Shown here: piece after piece, positions 46,867 to 58,509 of the stretch
Layout of the letters: every line of letters starts with the position of its first letter
How positions within the stretch are numbered: the first letter of the stretch is position 1
Source of the DNA: Pyrus communis
Lineage: Eukaryota; Streptophyta; Magnoliopsida; Rosales; Rosaceae
Assembly: GCF_963583255.1 (NCBI RefSeq)
Contig: NC_084813.1
Location: 1,799,001-1,863,000 of the forward strand
Length of the DNA stretch: 64,000 nucleotides
Direction of reading: 5' to 3'
Program-made: the position numbers and the translations under genes
The notes under the pieces: model-generated
What the model was told of the DNA's origin: nothing
The model's database searches: none
The model's input: only the letters and a program-made list of their open reading frames with translations

Positions 46867-47454
46867 GGTGCCACTTTCCTTCTCCATGAATCTCAATGCA
46901 CTGCCTGAGAGGATCATCTTCCTCTCGAGTCCAGGCACCTTTTCTCATCACACTCATGTTAACGTCATATCCCTCCATCTCTTATCTGCTGCCTGCTAGC
47001 CACTTCAAAGCCTGCAGAAAGCCACCGAGCTACCATTATATGTAAATAGAGAGTGTTGGACATAGCAATAACGTTATGGATAACTCCAACTAACTAAATC
47101 AATGCCAGTGACGTGCATGTCTGATATCCACAGAAGCAAAAAGTGACGAGTTTAAAAACATTTCATCGGGGGTCATATATTAGCTACCAGTCCATCCTTA
47201 GAAAAATATACGTATAGATTATATTATAATATTACAGAAAAAGCTAACATTTCTGCATGACAAGGGAAGTCAATTTTCTAGGGCATAAAATTCTCTGGCT
47301 ATAATATGATATTCAAAAGCACATTCTACGAATGTGAATGCAGAATCGTGTAACTAGTTACAACACACATCTTTCACCACTGAATATTCCTGCAGCTTCA
47401 TATTTTCCGAGTGCAAGCTTTCGCTTCTTTTTCAGATGTTTGTTTGCATAAAAA

Positions 47455-47589
47455 TTTTTTAGTGTACTGATAATACGACTTAATAAATTAAATGTCATAA
47501 TAAAATTAGTTAAAAATTTTTCTTTCAAGTTTTTAATTAACTGTATTATTATTTAATATATTTGATCATGTGATCGGCACACTCAAAAA
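47455..47589. mobile_element. 135-base MITE in the MYB upstream region
   Basis: Ends are inverted: ttttttagtgtactgat at 47455 and the complement tttttgagtgtgccgat at 47573-47589 (14 of 17 match). The inverted homologue near 63870-63890 reads straight through (cgtttgcttgtacttg on the complement), so it provides an empty site and shows that the MITE arrived after the duplication. Confidence 0.75.
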
Positions 47590-47654
47590 TATCTCGCTTG
47601 CTTGTACTTGTCAAGACAAACAGACAAAAAACCCCTAAAAATATATATATGTAC

Positions 47655-47765
47655 AAAGGGGCACGGGCACTATTTTCTTGGGTCCAGGCTACTGTCTACC
47701 TTTTTTTTTGGGTCGAAGCTACTGTCTGCCTTTTAAGAGACAAAGAGGCACGGGCACTATTTTTC
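47655..47765. repeat. Partial tandem duplication in the MYB upstream region
   Basis: ggcacgggcactatttt occurs at about 47660 and 47748, and gctactgtct(a/g)cc at about 47688 and 47718. The inverted homologue (63770-63840) has single versions. This kind of promoter repeat is of interest because a promoter minisatellite raises MYB10 expression in red-fleshed apple; that parallel is background knowledge, not shown here. Confidence 0.65.
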
Positions 47766-48214
47766 TGTACGAAACCACCACGAAATTTTGACACCGCACC
47801 TAACATTAATTGCTAAATAATTGGACGACTTCCCACACCGAGAGATTTTCATTATACTTAGAACACATGATGGTCTGTCATATATTATCATATAAATGAA
47901 GTGAACATATTTTTTAAGTGTTTTCTCACTCGTATGATGATATATTGCATATGTGTCATTTTCATGCACGGTAAAAATTCTCTTCTGAGTATGCTCTACA
48001 AGAGTCAGGTAATGTCCACTTAATAAATTTTCTAGGCATATTAAATTTATAGATCAAATTTTGTTAAAAAAAAAAAAATTAAGTGAAATGATTTTGTTGA
48101 TTCATATCTTGGCTTACTGTTAAACAAATATATAATTATATTTTTGGTATTCGGAAATTGATATGTCATTAATTAGTAGATAAATACATAATTTTATTAC
48201 CAGCCACATGTGGA

Positions 48215-49565
48215 TTGTCCTGGGGCTGGGCACGGGCACGGGTCGGGCCGGGCCTAAATTTGAAGGAACCTAACCCTACTCGTTTTAAAATGTAATGGGC
48301 CGGGTAGAAGGATTTAGAGTTTGGGAACTGGACCTCACCCGGCACGTTTCAATCATGCCGGTTCAGGACAGGTCCACGAGTCATATTACCTTTTTTTCTT
48401 CGGTTTTGGAATGGCACCGATCTGCTCCTCAACCTTCACGAGCTCGTCGAAATTAACCTTCGCATTGGCGTATAATTTTCGACCTAAACAAACACAGATC
48501 GCCAAAAAACCCTAATCAATATCAAATCTCATATACAGACTTCGAATTCATAAACATTTACTCATAACAATGCATCGTTCACCCAGGGAGGAGTGAGAGA
48601 AGGCAGAGCATAAGTAGAACGGAAGGGATCGTCCACTTCCTCATCGTTGCAACTCGAAAACACTTCGAAGAAGAAGTTATAGTAACTTCACTCATTGAGA
48701 TTTATTTGTTTCTTTATATCTAGAAAACCAAAACCCAAAAATCGAATCCCTTTTCGACTCATGCATGCCTTCGAAATCAATTGAATTTCAAAAACAAGAA
48801 CATTGAATTGGTAGAAATTTCCCAAACAGAAGGATATGCAGAGATTTCCCAAACAAAAGGATATGTAGAGATTTCCCAGACAAAAGGATATGCAGAAATT
48901 TCCATTTGGTTTAATTATGCAGGCACAACAAGGACATGTAGAGATAGGTATGAAGGTACAACATTCTCGAGCTCATTTTGGACCTCCTGCAACTGCTCGA
49001 TGGAGATGACGATGAAAGCCTTTACCTCCTCAGCGTCGAGAAGATGACGCTCTCACAGGTCCAGTCCTCACAGGGAAAATGCAAAGAAAATTAGCAAAAC
49101 CCATATTGGGGTTTTGGGCTAAAAGCTAAAAATGCACGATTTATGGAAAACCCAGCTAGGATTAAGAACTTGAAGAAAAAAAAGAAGAAGGTTCGGGGAG
49201 AGAGAAGAGAGAGAGAGAGAGACAGGGAGATGGAGAGGTGGCTGAGATTAAGAGAGTGAATTATGGAACCTTGGACTCAGGTAGAAACTAGGGTAGAAAC
49301 CAACGGTTAATATTGGATGATAGGTTGTCATTCAATCTTGACCATTCATTATAATTAGAAACGGGTCTGTCTGAGTACCCCATTTTTCTAAGTATCTGGA
49401 CTCAGCCCTCCCTGTAAATGAAAAGGGCCCGACCCGACCCGGCCCGTTTGTTTACTAAAATATTAGGAACCAGGAACCAGCCCATACTCGCCCCTAATCG
49501 TGATTACCCGCCTCAACCCGCAATTCCTATACCCGTTTTCCCACCCGTAGATTATCCCTCTTTCA
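48215..49565. mobile_element. Possible TIR element with 'gggcacgggtcgggcc' ends
   Basis: The left end is rich in gggcacgggtcgggccgggc (48226 on) and the right end in cccgacccgacccggcccg (49428 on) followed by acccgcctcaacccgc, so the ends are inverse. About 1.35 kb separates the flanks that match the inverted duplicate (48170 and 49590). Inside are a purine-rich stretch (49165-49225) and a short tandem repeat. No transposase. Exact ends and class are uncertain. Confidence 0.55.
48812..48905 (+). repeat. 30-base tandem repeat, 3 copies
   Basis: The unit gaaatttcccaaacagaagg plus atatgca repeats at about 48819, 48849 and 48879. In the open frame 48781-49047 it encodes the ten-residue unit EISQTKGYAE. 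Surrounding frame gives no domain, so a protein is doubtful. Confidence 0.85.
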
Positions 49566-49635
49566 AACTCAACACTAACCCCAAGAAATCACAACTATAA
49601 TTACACAACATCGTAATCATGTAACCATATAATAT

Positions 49636-49990
49636 TGTTGAGAGTTAACGATGTAAGGACAAAATTTCCCACATTGATGAAAGATAGGCCAAGGCAAGGG
49701 CATATAAGATGTTGGGCTACTCTCTATATTGTCAATTAGTTTTGTGATGCAATTCAAATTTCTTCATAGTATTATAGCGAGTTGTCCTTTGTGTGAAAAG
49801 TGTGCTCACACTTCATTCAATTTGTTGTCCACTTGTAAGTTTGAAAATTGGCCACACTTAAAGGAATGTGTCAAGAGTTGACAGTGTAGACAAAATATCC
49901 CACTTTGGTGAGGGATATACCAATGCAAGGGCTTATAAGATGAGTTACTCCTTATACTGTCAATTGGTATTATGGTCGAACCCCAACCTC
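49636..49990 (+). mobile_element. TRIM-like element with two short terminal direct repeats
   Basis: Two related segments of about 110-120 bases, 49636-49745 (tgttgagagttaacgatgta) and 49869-49990 (tgtcaagagttgacagtgta), share blocks such as gacaaaat.tcccac, ataggccaa/gcaaggg and cttataagatg. After the second is ttggtattatggtcg, a weak primer-site match. No coding capacity. The two repeats have diverged, so it is old. Confidence 0.55.
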
Positions 49991-49999
49991 TTTCACATA

Positions 50000-50328
50000 T
50001 GACTCAAAAAATCATCTTCCTCTTTTAGTCCATACACCTTGTCTTACATGGTTACGCCCGAGTGATGCTCCATATCATATCGATGTTTTATGCAAGTGAT
50101 GAGTCGATTTTGTATTATATATTTTCAATATGTTGGCATTTATTTTGGTGAGATTTTGATACTTTAATTAACATAGGACATACGACTCCTTTTTTAGCAA
50201 AAGGTTATTAAACAGATGAATTTTAGAGTAATTCCAATTGGAGGATGTTCACGTGTCTTTCAACTTGTTTGTAAGTTTTTCTACCAAGCAATTAATTTAT
50301 GGCAATGAAAAGGACTAGCGCGTGAGGT
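50000..50328. other. Probable LTR scrap, not assigned
   Basis: The stretch looks like repeat-derived AT-rich DNA with no frame or terminal structure that I can place. Confidence 0.35.
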
Positions 50329-51541
50329 TGTCAAAACTGATACTCCGGGCTTATATGGGCTTTTTGGCGTCCAAGATGGTGTCTTTTGGGTTCGAGCCCT
50401 TCTGCAAATATGTTCAGGACATCTCTAGCTATATATATATATATAAAGCATCTTGGGCTTATTTTGCAGCTGATTTAGGATCTGAACGTGGTTGATCTTT
50501 GAAGGGGCAAATTTCTCATAATTGATTGTAATTATATACCCTAGTTTACTTTAACATATTTTGTTTCCTAATTTTTAGAAGACCTTTTCTAGAAGGATTA
50601 TATTTTTGTAGTAGTATAAATAAGGCTAAGTAGCCATTAGAGTTCTTGACGCCCTATTTTGGAGAATTTAGTTTAGAGAGCTTTTTGGCGATTCAAGTTT
50701 ATTTACAAGGTGTTTTCTGTCCATGCTTTTAATATTATTTTGCTTTTTAATTATGATTGTACATAACTATCTTTCTTTTGCTAGGGTTAGGCCACAAGCC
50801 TTAGAAAGAATATGTAGTTTCTTTTCAATTTACTTATGCATGCACGTTTTGAACTATTAATCACTGAGTTTAAACTATCTAATTGTTTTAATGCTTGGCT
50901 ACCATTATAATATTTAGAATAGTAATTTGAAGCAACTTTGGTTGAAGGGCTGTCCTTCAAATTGACGAAGGCTTCTTGTGGTAAATAATTGTAATTTTAC
51001 TTTGGATGAATACCACGTCTTAAGGGTTGCCTGGTTTTTCAAAGGATTTCATAAAACTTAATGAGTCTTGCATGTTTAGATTTGATTTGAATACCACAGA
51101 CGGATTGCATGTTTGATAAACATTTTAGATTGGGGGTCCAGGTAGAGCATACTTTAGGAAAATCTAACCTTCCAAGTATGCATGTATAAGTCATAAGTAA
51201 TTGGAAGAAGTATGTCGGATTGTTAAGGTGATGGCAAAACATCAGTGTTTTTACAACTTGATTTTCAAAAACCGTTTTCTTTTGTTTTCTTTACTTTGCC
51301 GATTTCTTTAATTGTTTTAATTAAAATTCATTTTTATTATTTAAATTCCAAGATCAACCTTTTCTAACTCTTTTTTTTTAATAATTAACTAAGATTTGGT
51401 TTTAAAATAAATTATTTAAAAAAAAAAAATCATTGTGGACAATGACCTTACTTAAGCTATTATAATACAATTACCTTGTACCCTTGCAAGTATTTTTAAG
51501 TGTTTTTATACCTACTTTTGCAGGTGGTAAAAATCTTATCA
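50329..51541 (+). mobile_element. 5' LTR of a non-autonomous element with tRNA-Asp-type primer site
   Basis: Starts TGTCAAAACTGATACTCC and ends AAAATCTTATCA, 1213 bases, with a TATA box TATAAATAAG at 50615. Six bases after the end comes TGGCGTTGTTGCCAGAGATT (51548-51567), close to TGGCGCCGTTGCCGGGGAT, the primer site complementary to tRNA-Asp used by several plant elements. The matching 3' LTR is not in the window. Its internal part continues at 51568-51915 and 60607-60860, split by a gypsy insertion. Confidence 0.7.
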
Positions 51542-51689
51542 AGAAATTGGCGTTGTTGCCAGAGATTGTTTTTAAATAATTTTGTGTTTGTCATATTCTT
51601 AGTTGATTATTTGTGCATATAAAATTTTATTTATTTTCATTTTCGTTGTTCTTGCTGAATGCTAAAATTTGGATTCTAATTTTGTGGAC

Positions 51690-51915
51690 AACAATGATAG
51701 CATAGCCTTTGTCATTCCAGAAGTTGGCCGACCCTTAGGAGAGTCATAAGCTGCAATGGATTGGTTTGGATTCTCATAAGGAACACCTACAGTTTGTGTT
51801 CTTTGCAATTTGAATACCCACGACATTATGTATTGTCCCCAAAGTGAATATTTTTCAAAGTTTGTGTAGAATTATATTAATATGAGGAGCTACTTTCAAA
51901 GGCCTAGGTGCGATC
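51690..51915 (+). pseudogene. Gag-like remnant, left part (interrupted by gypsy element)
   Basis: The frame reads CVLCNLNTHDIMYCPQSEYF, which has a CX2CX4HX4C knuckle, then YFQRPRCD at the insertion point. Stops appear in the same frame before and after the knuckle. It joins across the insertion to 60607 (see the right part). Confidence 0.6.
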
Positions 51916-52590
51916 TGTGGAGCCAAAAATAATAAAAACAAATATGGAAGCGACATGTGGATTCTTGAGTTAAAAAGACAAAATTACCCTTAAGGCGCAC
52001 CGGAACTCCCACGCGCAAGCAGCGGACAATCACAACTCAATCAAGGTCAAAAGTGATTGAAATAGGTATTTATTAAAAAACTATTTCATTCATCCTCATC
52101 AAATTCTCCCCATAAGGTAACCTCCAAAATATGTATTCAAAATAGGATTAATTACCTAAATTAATTGATTAATTTCCTAATTAATTAATTAATTTTCTAA
52201 TTAATTTACTAATTGATTGCAAGATATTATTTTGACATAATATCTTGCAATTACACCCAAAAACCACCAAATGTGGCTAGTTCCCATCTCTCCAAAGGAG
52301 GCCAGCCACACTCCTATAAATACCACCTCATTTCTCCAAAAACCTAAGTCCAACTCTCTTGCTAAATTCTCCAAATTTCTCTAAACAATTTTCCCTCAAA
52401 TTCTAACTTTGGCATTGAAGGTTCTTCGGCCAAAGTCCCCCTTCCCTCCAAAAAAAAAATCGTTGGTGCATAAGGCTCTTGGCCTTGACCTAAGGTGTTA
52501 ATTGTTTTGCAGGTGCATTTTCATCCAAGAAGAAAAAGGCGGAAATTTGCATCCACAAATTGGTGCTTTCATTGAGAGTTTAAGTCACAC

Positions 52591-55500
52591 TGACACACCC
52601 CGACCTGGAATGTCCATTAGGACCCCAAATCGAGCTATGTTGGCCGACACCTGGAAGGTGATGAGGCCATAAAGTGTGATAGTGTATAAAAGAACAATAA
52701 ATTTGAACCTAAAAGTATCTAAATACCAGAGTGCGCTACGAGTGGGAGGGAACCCATTTCACACACGATGTCAAAGCATAAGTAAAGTACAGTAGTGTGG
52801 GTAAGAATCATACCCTTAAAAGTAGCCACCAATACTAAGATTAGCCATATATCCTCGTCGATACGAACTCAGAATTCCCTTATTGTTTTCTATAGGACAG
52901 TACTACATATATATATATATATATCCACCCATGCTATAAAATGGCCAAAACCACGGGTATGCCATGTCCATAGACTCTACAATGCATTAACAAGTAGGCC
53001 AATAATCAATATAAAATGATACATCAGCCGAAATCACCTAACGTGACCCGTATGACTGTACTTATATCTCATCAATCATCCCTGCACATGAGTCGGAACC
53101 ACCTCTAGTGGTATGTACGACAGGACTAGTGTAAATAAGTACGCTCAAGTGATACGATCACGTGAAGAATGTGCGAATAATCGCAGATCACCTACAAGTC
53201 GGAACCACCTATAATGGTCTGTATGACAGGCCTGTGCACCTACCTTGAGTCCAAGGTGAGCGTAAGGTGCGGGAGGTGAACATCACGTGAAGGACTGTGC
53301 CCTGACCACGGGCGGGAGCACTAACACCGGGGTGCAGGTATCCATATCTCATCAATCAATACTAGCATACAAGTCGGGAGTCACCTATAGTGACCTATAC
53401 GACTTAATCTATAGCTCATCAAACATCCCTGCACACGAGTCGGAACCACCTCTAGTGGTCTGTACGACAGGACTAGGTGTAAATAAGTACGTTCAAGTGC
53501 TACGATCACTTGAAGACTGTGCGAATAATCGCGGGTCACCTACGAGTCGGAACCACTAATAGTGGTCTGTACGACAGGCCTATGCACCTACCTTGAGTCC
53601 AAGGTGAGCGTAAGGTGCGGGAAGTGAACATCATGTGAAGGACTGTGCCCTGACCACGAGCGGGAGCACTAACACCAGGGTGCAAGTTTATGAGCTCTTA
53701 ATGCATCTCAGTATAACATGTGCAACTCATGGCAACCAGTACGACAGTATCGGAGTTGCCTAACATATAAATGTAGTCATGCTATAACTTAATCGATTCA
53801 ACTAATACCATAAACTCACCTGAACTTACCTAGGTGTCCTGCGTTCACCTTTGCACTTGAAAGCATTCCCAATAATTATATGCAAGTAATATACATATGG
53901 ATATACCATGATGCAATCTAATACTCAACCATGTCGTAGCATTTTCAATTATATACAATATGGTGTGAAATGTACAATCAATAACACCTACTCCTGAACT
54001 ACTTATTTTCAGGGATAATTATTATGACAACCCAATTAACACTAATTTAACTAACTAATTCACAAAACTAAAACTTGCCTTTACCAATTTCCTTCGCATT
54101 ACTCAATTTCCCAAATAAGGCTTTTGTCTCAAATATATTATGGCTGCATCTAACGTCTTGTTAGACTGCTTACGTACCCTAAACAGGGATCAAGTCATTC
54201 GTAGTTCATATAGTACTTCAAGTATTCACAATAATTATATGAAGGTAATATACCTAATCAATTTAAAAGTGTCAATAGAACTCTCAATAATATGTACGAT
54301 AAAAAGGAAAAGATCCACTAACCTGAAGTTCACGATATGATTCTCTAACGCACGCATCGAGGCGTCCTAAATGATTGGTGCCTATGACCAATTATCGAAT
54401 CACATCTCAGAATTCTTATCAGTAGAATACATAATTCACATAAAACACAACCTCAAGGGCATTCTAAAATAGTTTGAGGCCCATTGACCACAAGTCAACA
54501 GTCGATCAAAGATCGACGGTAGGGTCTACAACCCTGTATAACTCGACCCGGAAGATCCGCATATCAGATTTCCAATCCGCAACTCCCAAAGTTCCACAAT
54601 ATGCTTCGAGAATAACATATTAAAATTTCATTACGATCCAATGATCGGATCTCCGCCAATTGCCTAAAACAAGTGGCCGTGAATATTTATTTTACTAACT
54701 TACAAATCTAATTCGGGAAGATCCGTACGTCGGATTCCCGATCCATAAATTCCTATGATCTTTAAATATTACGTATTATAATGTATCCAATTTTGGTGAC
54801 GATCCAATGGTCGGATCGTCAATTCACATTTTTATCAAGTAACGTATCGTAACGAATTTAGGTTCCAACGATCAACCTACGTCATTCAAATAACAAAAAT
54901 AAATTCAAGACATTCGACATAGCCTAAAAATAGCATTGGCGGCCCACTGGCCACGCGCCGCCGCGGGTGGCGGTCGGCCGCCCCGACACGCCAGAAAATC
55001 CAACTATTTCCAAAACTTCTCAAACTTCATAAAAATGAAGATCTCAGTGAGTGGAGCAACTTTCATACCTGCCACAAAGTCCAAAAGTGGACGGAAGTTG
55101 GTCAATTTTTCCCACAAAGCCGGCGGGTGCTTAAAACTTCCCGGTGTCGATTCGTCTTCTACAGTGGTCCAACGGGGTCAAGGTTGGTTGGGTTTTTCTC
55201 CTGGGATGATGGGCTACAAAGCCCAAGTGGTGGCATCGGCCATCACTTTGCCGATTTTCCGGAAAATCAAAAAGGGTGCCCGGAGCATCGTGAGAACCGC
55301 CAACTTTCGTGGCCTCAAACCGCCACATACCGTGGTTAATCAAGGTGGTTCTTGGGTGGGTTTGTCGAAGCGAATGAGAGCTTCAAGATGGTGGTGGTGG
55401 TGTCGAAAAACTCCATCGGAGTTGGCCGGAATCGGTCTTGAAAAATGGGTGGTCACACAGGGTCGGGCACGGGTGCACGGGAAGCTTTCCCTTTTTTTTT

Positions 55501-55869
55501 TTTTTTTTTTCTTTCTTTCTTTTCTGATTGGGTCTCACCCTCTCCCTCTAATTTTAATTGGTTCCTTCCTATTTGCACCTAAAATCTGATTGGCCACTTT
55601 CCCACAAGGTGGGAATTCAAATAATTTATAAATAAACTTTAAATAACCATTTTCAAACATCTATAACTATACCGTTATAATCCGGACTCGCAAACGGATT
55701 TCGCCTATGCGTTCACACCAACGAGTACTACGAGAATATATTAAAAGAATAAGTCATACGTCTCTCTAGACGATGGTCAACATAAGTCAAAATCTTTGCC
55801 TCTATGGCATTTTCGTAAATTCACGCTTTTAAAATAAAATAAAAGCGTAAAATTTGGAACGGGTTGTCA
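52591..55869 (-). mobile_element. Gypsy solo LTR, 3279 bases, TSD CACAC
   Basis: On the minus strand it begins TGACAACCCGTTCC and ends GGGGTGTGTCA. The flanks are CACAC at 52586-52590 and 55870-55874. It belongs to the long-LTR gypsy family seen at 1-3173, sharing the segments around 54640-55080. No primer site or genes lie within. It sits immediately after the 5' LTR and primer region of the Tat-like element. The frame 54936-55589 falls inside the LTR and has no recognised domain. Confidence 0.87.
53062..53700. repeat. 347-base tandem duplication inside the solo LTR
   Basis: gagtcggaaccacctctagt occurs at 53090 and 53437; the following blocks (gtacgacaggacta, gcgaataatcgc, accttgagtccaaggtgagc, gggagcactaacacc) repeat in the same order at a 347-base offset. 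The shorter unit 'agtcggaaccac..tagtggtctgtacgacagg' also recurs within each copy. Confidence 0.9.
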
Positions 55870-56001
55870 CACACACGCTCATAAATGACTCTTGCATTCA
55901 AGGTTTTTCATTTTCTTGTTCATTTATAGATTTTTCGTACGTTCTTACTCTTGGAATTTTTGTTATAAAAATTCTTAGATAAAACATAAAAGAGACATAC
56001 A

Positions 56002-58043
56002 ATGATAATAGATTCGGAAACCTCGAAGAACGGAAATTCCAATGTTCAAGAAATGGGACCACGGAAATCCACGAGACTAAAGGGGACAACAAGTGGAGTG
56101 GCACCACCACCACGGGGCGCCACTGTAGCAACCACCATGGCCATCTTTGGAAGGCCCACGCCTCACGGGGAGCAGCAAGCCCAGGCGCAAAGGGCAACCC
56201 AAGTCGCTGCCCTATCAGCCGAATTTAGAGCACAATGCACTGCCTAAGGCTCGCAGGCCTAAGCCGCATCAACCCAGTGCCCCGTACCCTTCCAAGCTAC
56301 ACGAGCCCAAGCCCAGGATTTACCGAGCCGAGCCTAGGACCTGCCGAGCCGTGTCGAGGACCAAGACATTGCATAAGCCTAATCTGCGCCAAAAGAAGCT
56401 CAGTGCCCATGCGCTCTAGTGGCCTGATCTGAGCCTACGACCCAACCCACTCATGTGGTCCAACTCGAAACCTGGCCTACTTCCATGGCCTTCCTTGCAA
56501 CCCAAACCGGACCAAGGCCGATTCAACTGTCCCGACTCCAAATTTATGAGCCAACAATTAAACCGGGGCATTTTCATCCCATTTCTCTGCAGATTTGACA
56601 TTTCCCAACTCAAATCTTGCACCCAGAGTCTACCACATTTCCATTACTCAAGGAGACACATTCTTTCCAAGCTCTTCCAACCCAAATGAAGAACATCACT
56701 TGAGTCATAGAGTTGACAAGCGCCCTCGCACAGCAGGCGACCTTAGTGAATCAACTCTTGTAGCGCACCGAGATGCAACGTGCTATGGACAAGGTGACCA
56801 GAAGTAGGACAAGGGCAGACGAAAAACCTCTCTAGCAGCGTCTCAGCAAGCAGCCATTCCACCAGCCATGAACCGAGCGTTCCGATGATATACACTCCAG
56901 ACTGAGTCCCCGAGATCGCGTATACTTTCGTCTTAGCGTGCGGAGAAGCGTGCACTCTCGGTTAGGTCCACGGACGAGCATACACTCACGGTTAAAGTCA
57001 CACTCCAATAATCAACATGAGCAACCTTCTAGGCGAAGTGTTCATTCGTGGCTAAGCTCACAAAAAGCATCATCCACCTCACATCAGAGTAGGCAGCATG
57101 ACGGACAGAGAGAACAGTCACTTAATCCAGCTCAAGTTCAACCGACAGTCTGCGAAGAACTCGCTCACTTGCTAAGAACGTACCATATGCACCGCAACCA
57201 CGGTATAGATAAGTCAAACACATGGAAAAGCAACTTAGACCAACAGGTCACGACTGGGGGTAGTTGAGAGCTCTGCTACCTTAACAAAAGCAAATTCAAG
57301 AAGAATGAGAGAGACTTTTGACCGAGCGATTAGGTGATTTCCAACGTAATGAGGTCATCTATGAGGCACTATGACAGGACATGACCAACATAAGCAGGTC
57401 ACCATTCATAGACAAGATCGAGCAAGCAGAGCCTCCACGCTAGTTTAGCATGCCACATTTCACATCCTTCAAAGGAGATGAAAACTTGGAGAGACACTTG
57501 AACCACTACCGAAGTACAATGATCCTCTGTCGAAACAACGACGATCTCATGTGCAAGATATTCACTACTAATCTACAAGGTGAGGCGTAAGATTCGTTCT
57601 ACGCCCTGCTGCCACAATCCATCCAAAGTTTCAACGAACTTTCTTTGATTTTCATCAAAGAATATTCATCTTATCGCTTGATCAAGAAGAAGTCTGACCA
57701 CTTGTTCAATTTAAAGAAGAACCCAAAAGAGTCGTTTCATGACTATGTGAAAAGGTTCAAAGAAGAGAAAACAAAGATAGTCGGATGCAACGACTCGATA
57801 GCTAAAGTAGCCTTCCAAAAAAGACTTTCAGCAGATCACCTACTGTTCAGAAAATTGATCATGAAAGAAGATCTAACTATGGCAGACTCTTTCACTCTAA
57901 CAAAAAAACATGCATTTTGGGACGAGGCTCGCCGATCCAGATGTAAAGACTTGAAAGAGAACTTGACATCACCTCTTTATTATCCAAACTGGAAGCAACG
58001 GATGACCTATTTGCATGTTAAACAGTATTTGAAGCTACAATAA
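56002..58043 (+). pseudogene. Gypsy (Tat-like) gag remnant
   Basis: The start region reads MIIDSETSKNGNSNVQEMGP and breaks at 56247. The core lies at about 57430-58040: FSMPHFTSFKGDENLERHLN, a KIFTTNLQGEA segment with a stop in place of Trp/Gln, then IKEYSSYRLIKKKSDHLFNL, KNPKESFHDYVKRFKEEKTK. This is the retrotrans_gag domain (…HL..F.......M...F...L.G.A..WF..L...SI.SF..L...F...F). The 56160-56460 part is Pro/Arg-rich. Multiple frame changes show that it is dead. Confidence 0.75.
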
Positions 58044-58509
58044 GCTCTACCATCATACGAGAAGAGCTGGGGGGCCGACTACATGTATTTCATAGTTCAA
58101 AAGCTCTAGTCGATGTTACCAGAAACTCAAAAGCTAACTTTGGCGATAGTTGTTGCAACTCGGAAGCTTAAGTTATACCTTCAGACGCACGCAATCATCC
58201 TCATGACACACTATTATGCCCAATCCAAACGCGCGACAATAAAGGCGTAGGCACTGGCGGATTCAAAGTTTTCTGACGAACGCAACAACTAGGCCCAAAA
58301 TGCGCACCAAGCGCAAATGAATACTAAAAGGACACACTTGGAAGCAAGTTTTGTCATCGTCATCCCAAAATATTCTACATAGGAGCAACATGTACCGGTA
58401 GTTGAACACCACCTCCTACTATGCGTCACACGGCACCAGCCGACCCTTGCTCTATAATTCAACTCTAGAGTGACCCAACGACAGCTCAACGACTCCCTAT
58501 TGCGCCTTT

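Larger units (their letters stand above)
40090..46978 (-). pseudogene. MYB10-like: MYB10/MYB114-like R2R3-MYB gene, exon 1 split by a copia element
   Basis: Exon 1 starts at 46978 ([20 protein letters not shown]) and runs to 46867, where a Ty1/copia element begins; it resumes at 40499 and ends at 40482 before a GTATGT donor. Removing the element and one GGTGC repeat gives 130 bases, ending GEGKWHQLPYKA. Exon 2 (40219-40090) is also 130 bases, the standard size, and reads [32 protein letters not shown], then IRLHKLLGN. This is the R2 and early R3 repeat of subgroup-6 MYBs, activators of anthocyanin genes in Rosaceae that pair with bHLH and WD40 proteins. Exon 3 was not found. Two conserved Leu are Pro: EEDDPLRQ in R2 and EVDPMIRL in the R3 bHLH-contact motif. 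Function is very unlikely. Confidence 0.9.
46979..48200 (-). promoter_or_regulatory. Upstream region of the MYB10-like gene
   Basis: This is 5' of the MYB start codon. From about 47329 it matches the reverse complement of 63500-64000: the segment cgaatgtgaatgcagaatcg at 47329 pairs with the last bases of the window, and 48130-48170 pairs near 63550. Shared non-coding sequence argues for a duplicated promoter. A CATATAAT-type TATA candidate lies near 47035-47045. It contains a MITE (47455-47589) and a partial duplication (47655-47765) that the other copy lacks. Confidence 0.7.

Noticed and set aside
53062..53700. CRISPR-like spaced repeats
   Set aside because: Plant retroelement LTR with a tandem duplication; repeat lengths and context do not fit CRISPR.
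54936..55589. 217-codon plus-strand frame
   Set aside because: Lies within the gypsy solo LTR; composition is GC-rich and no domain is visible.
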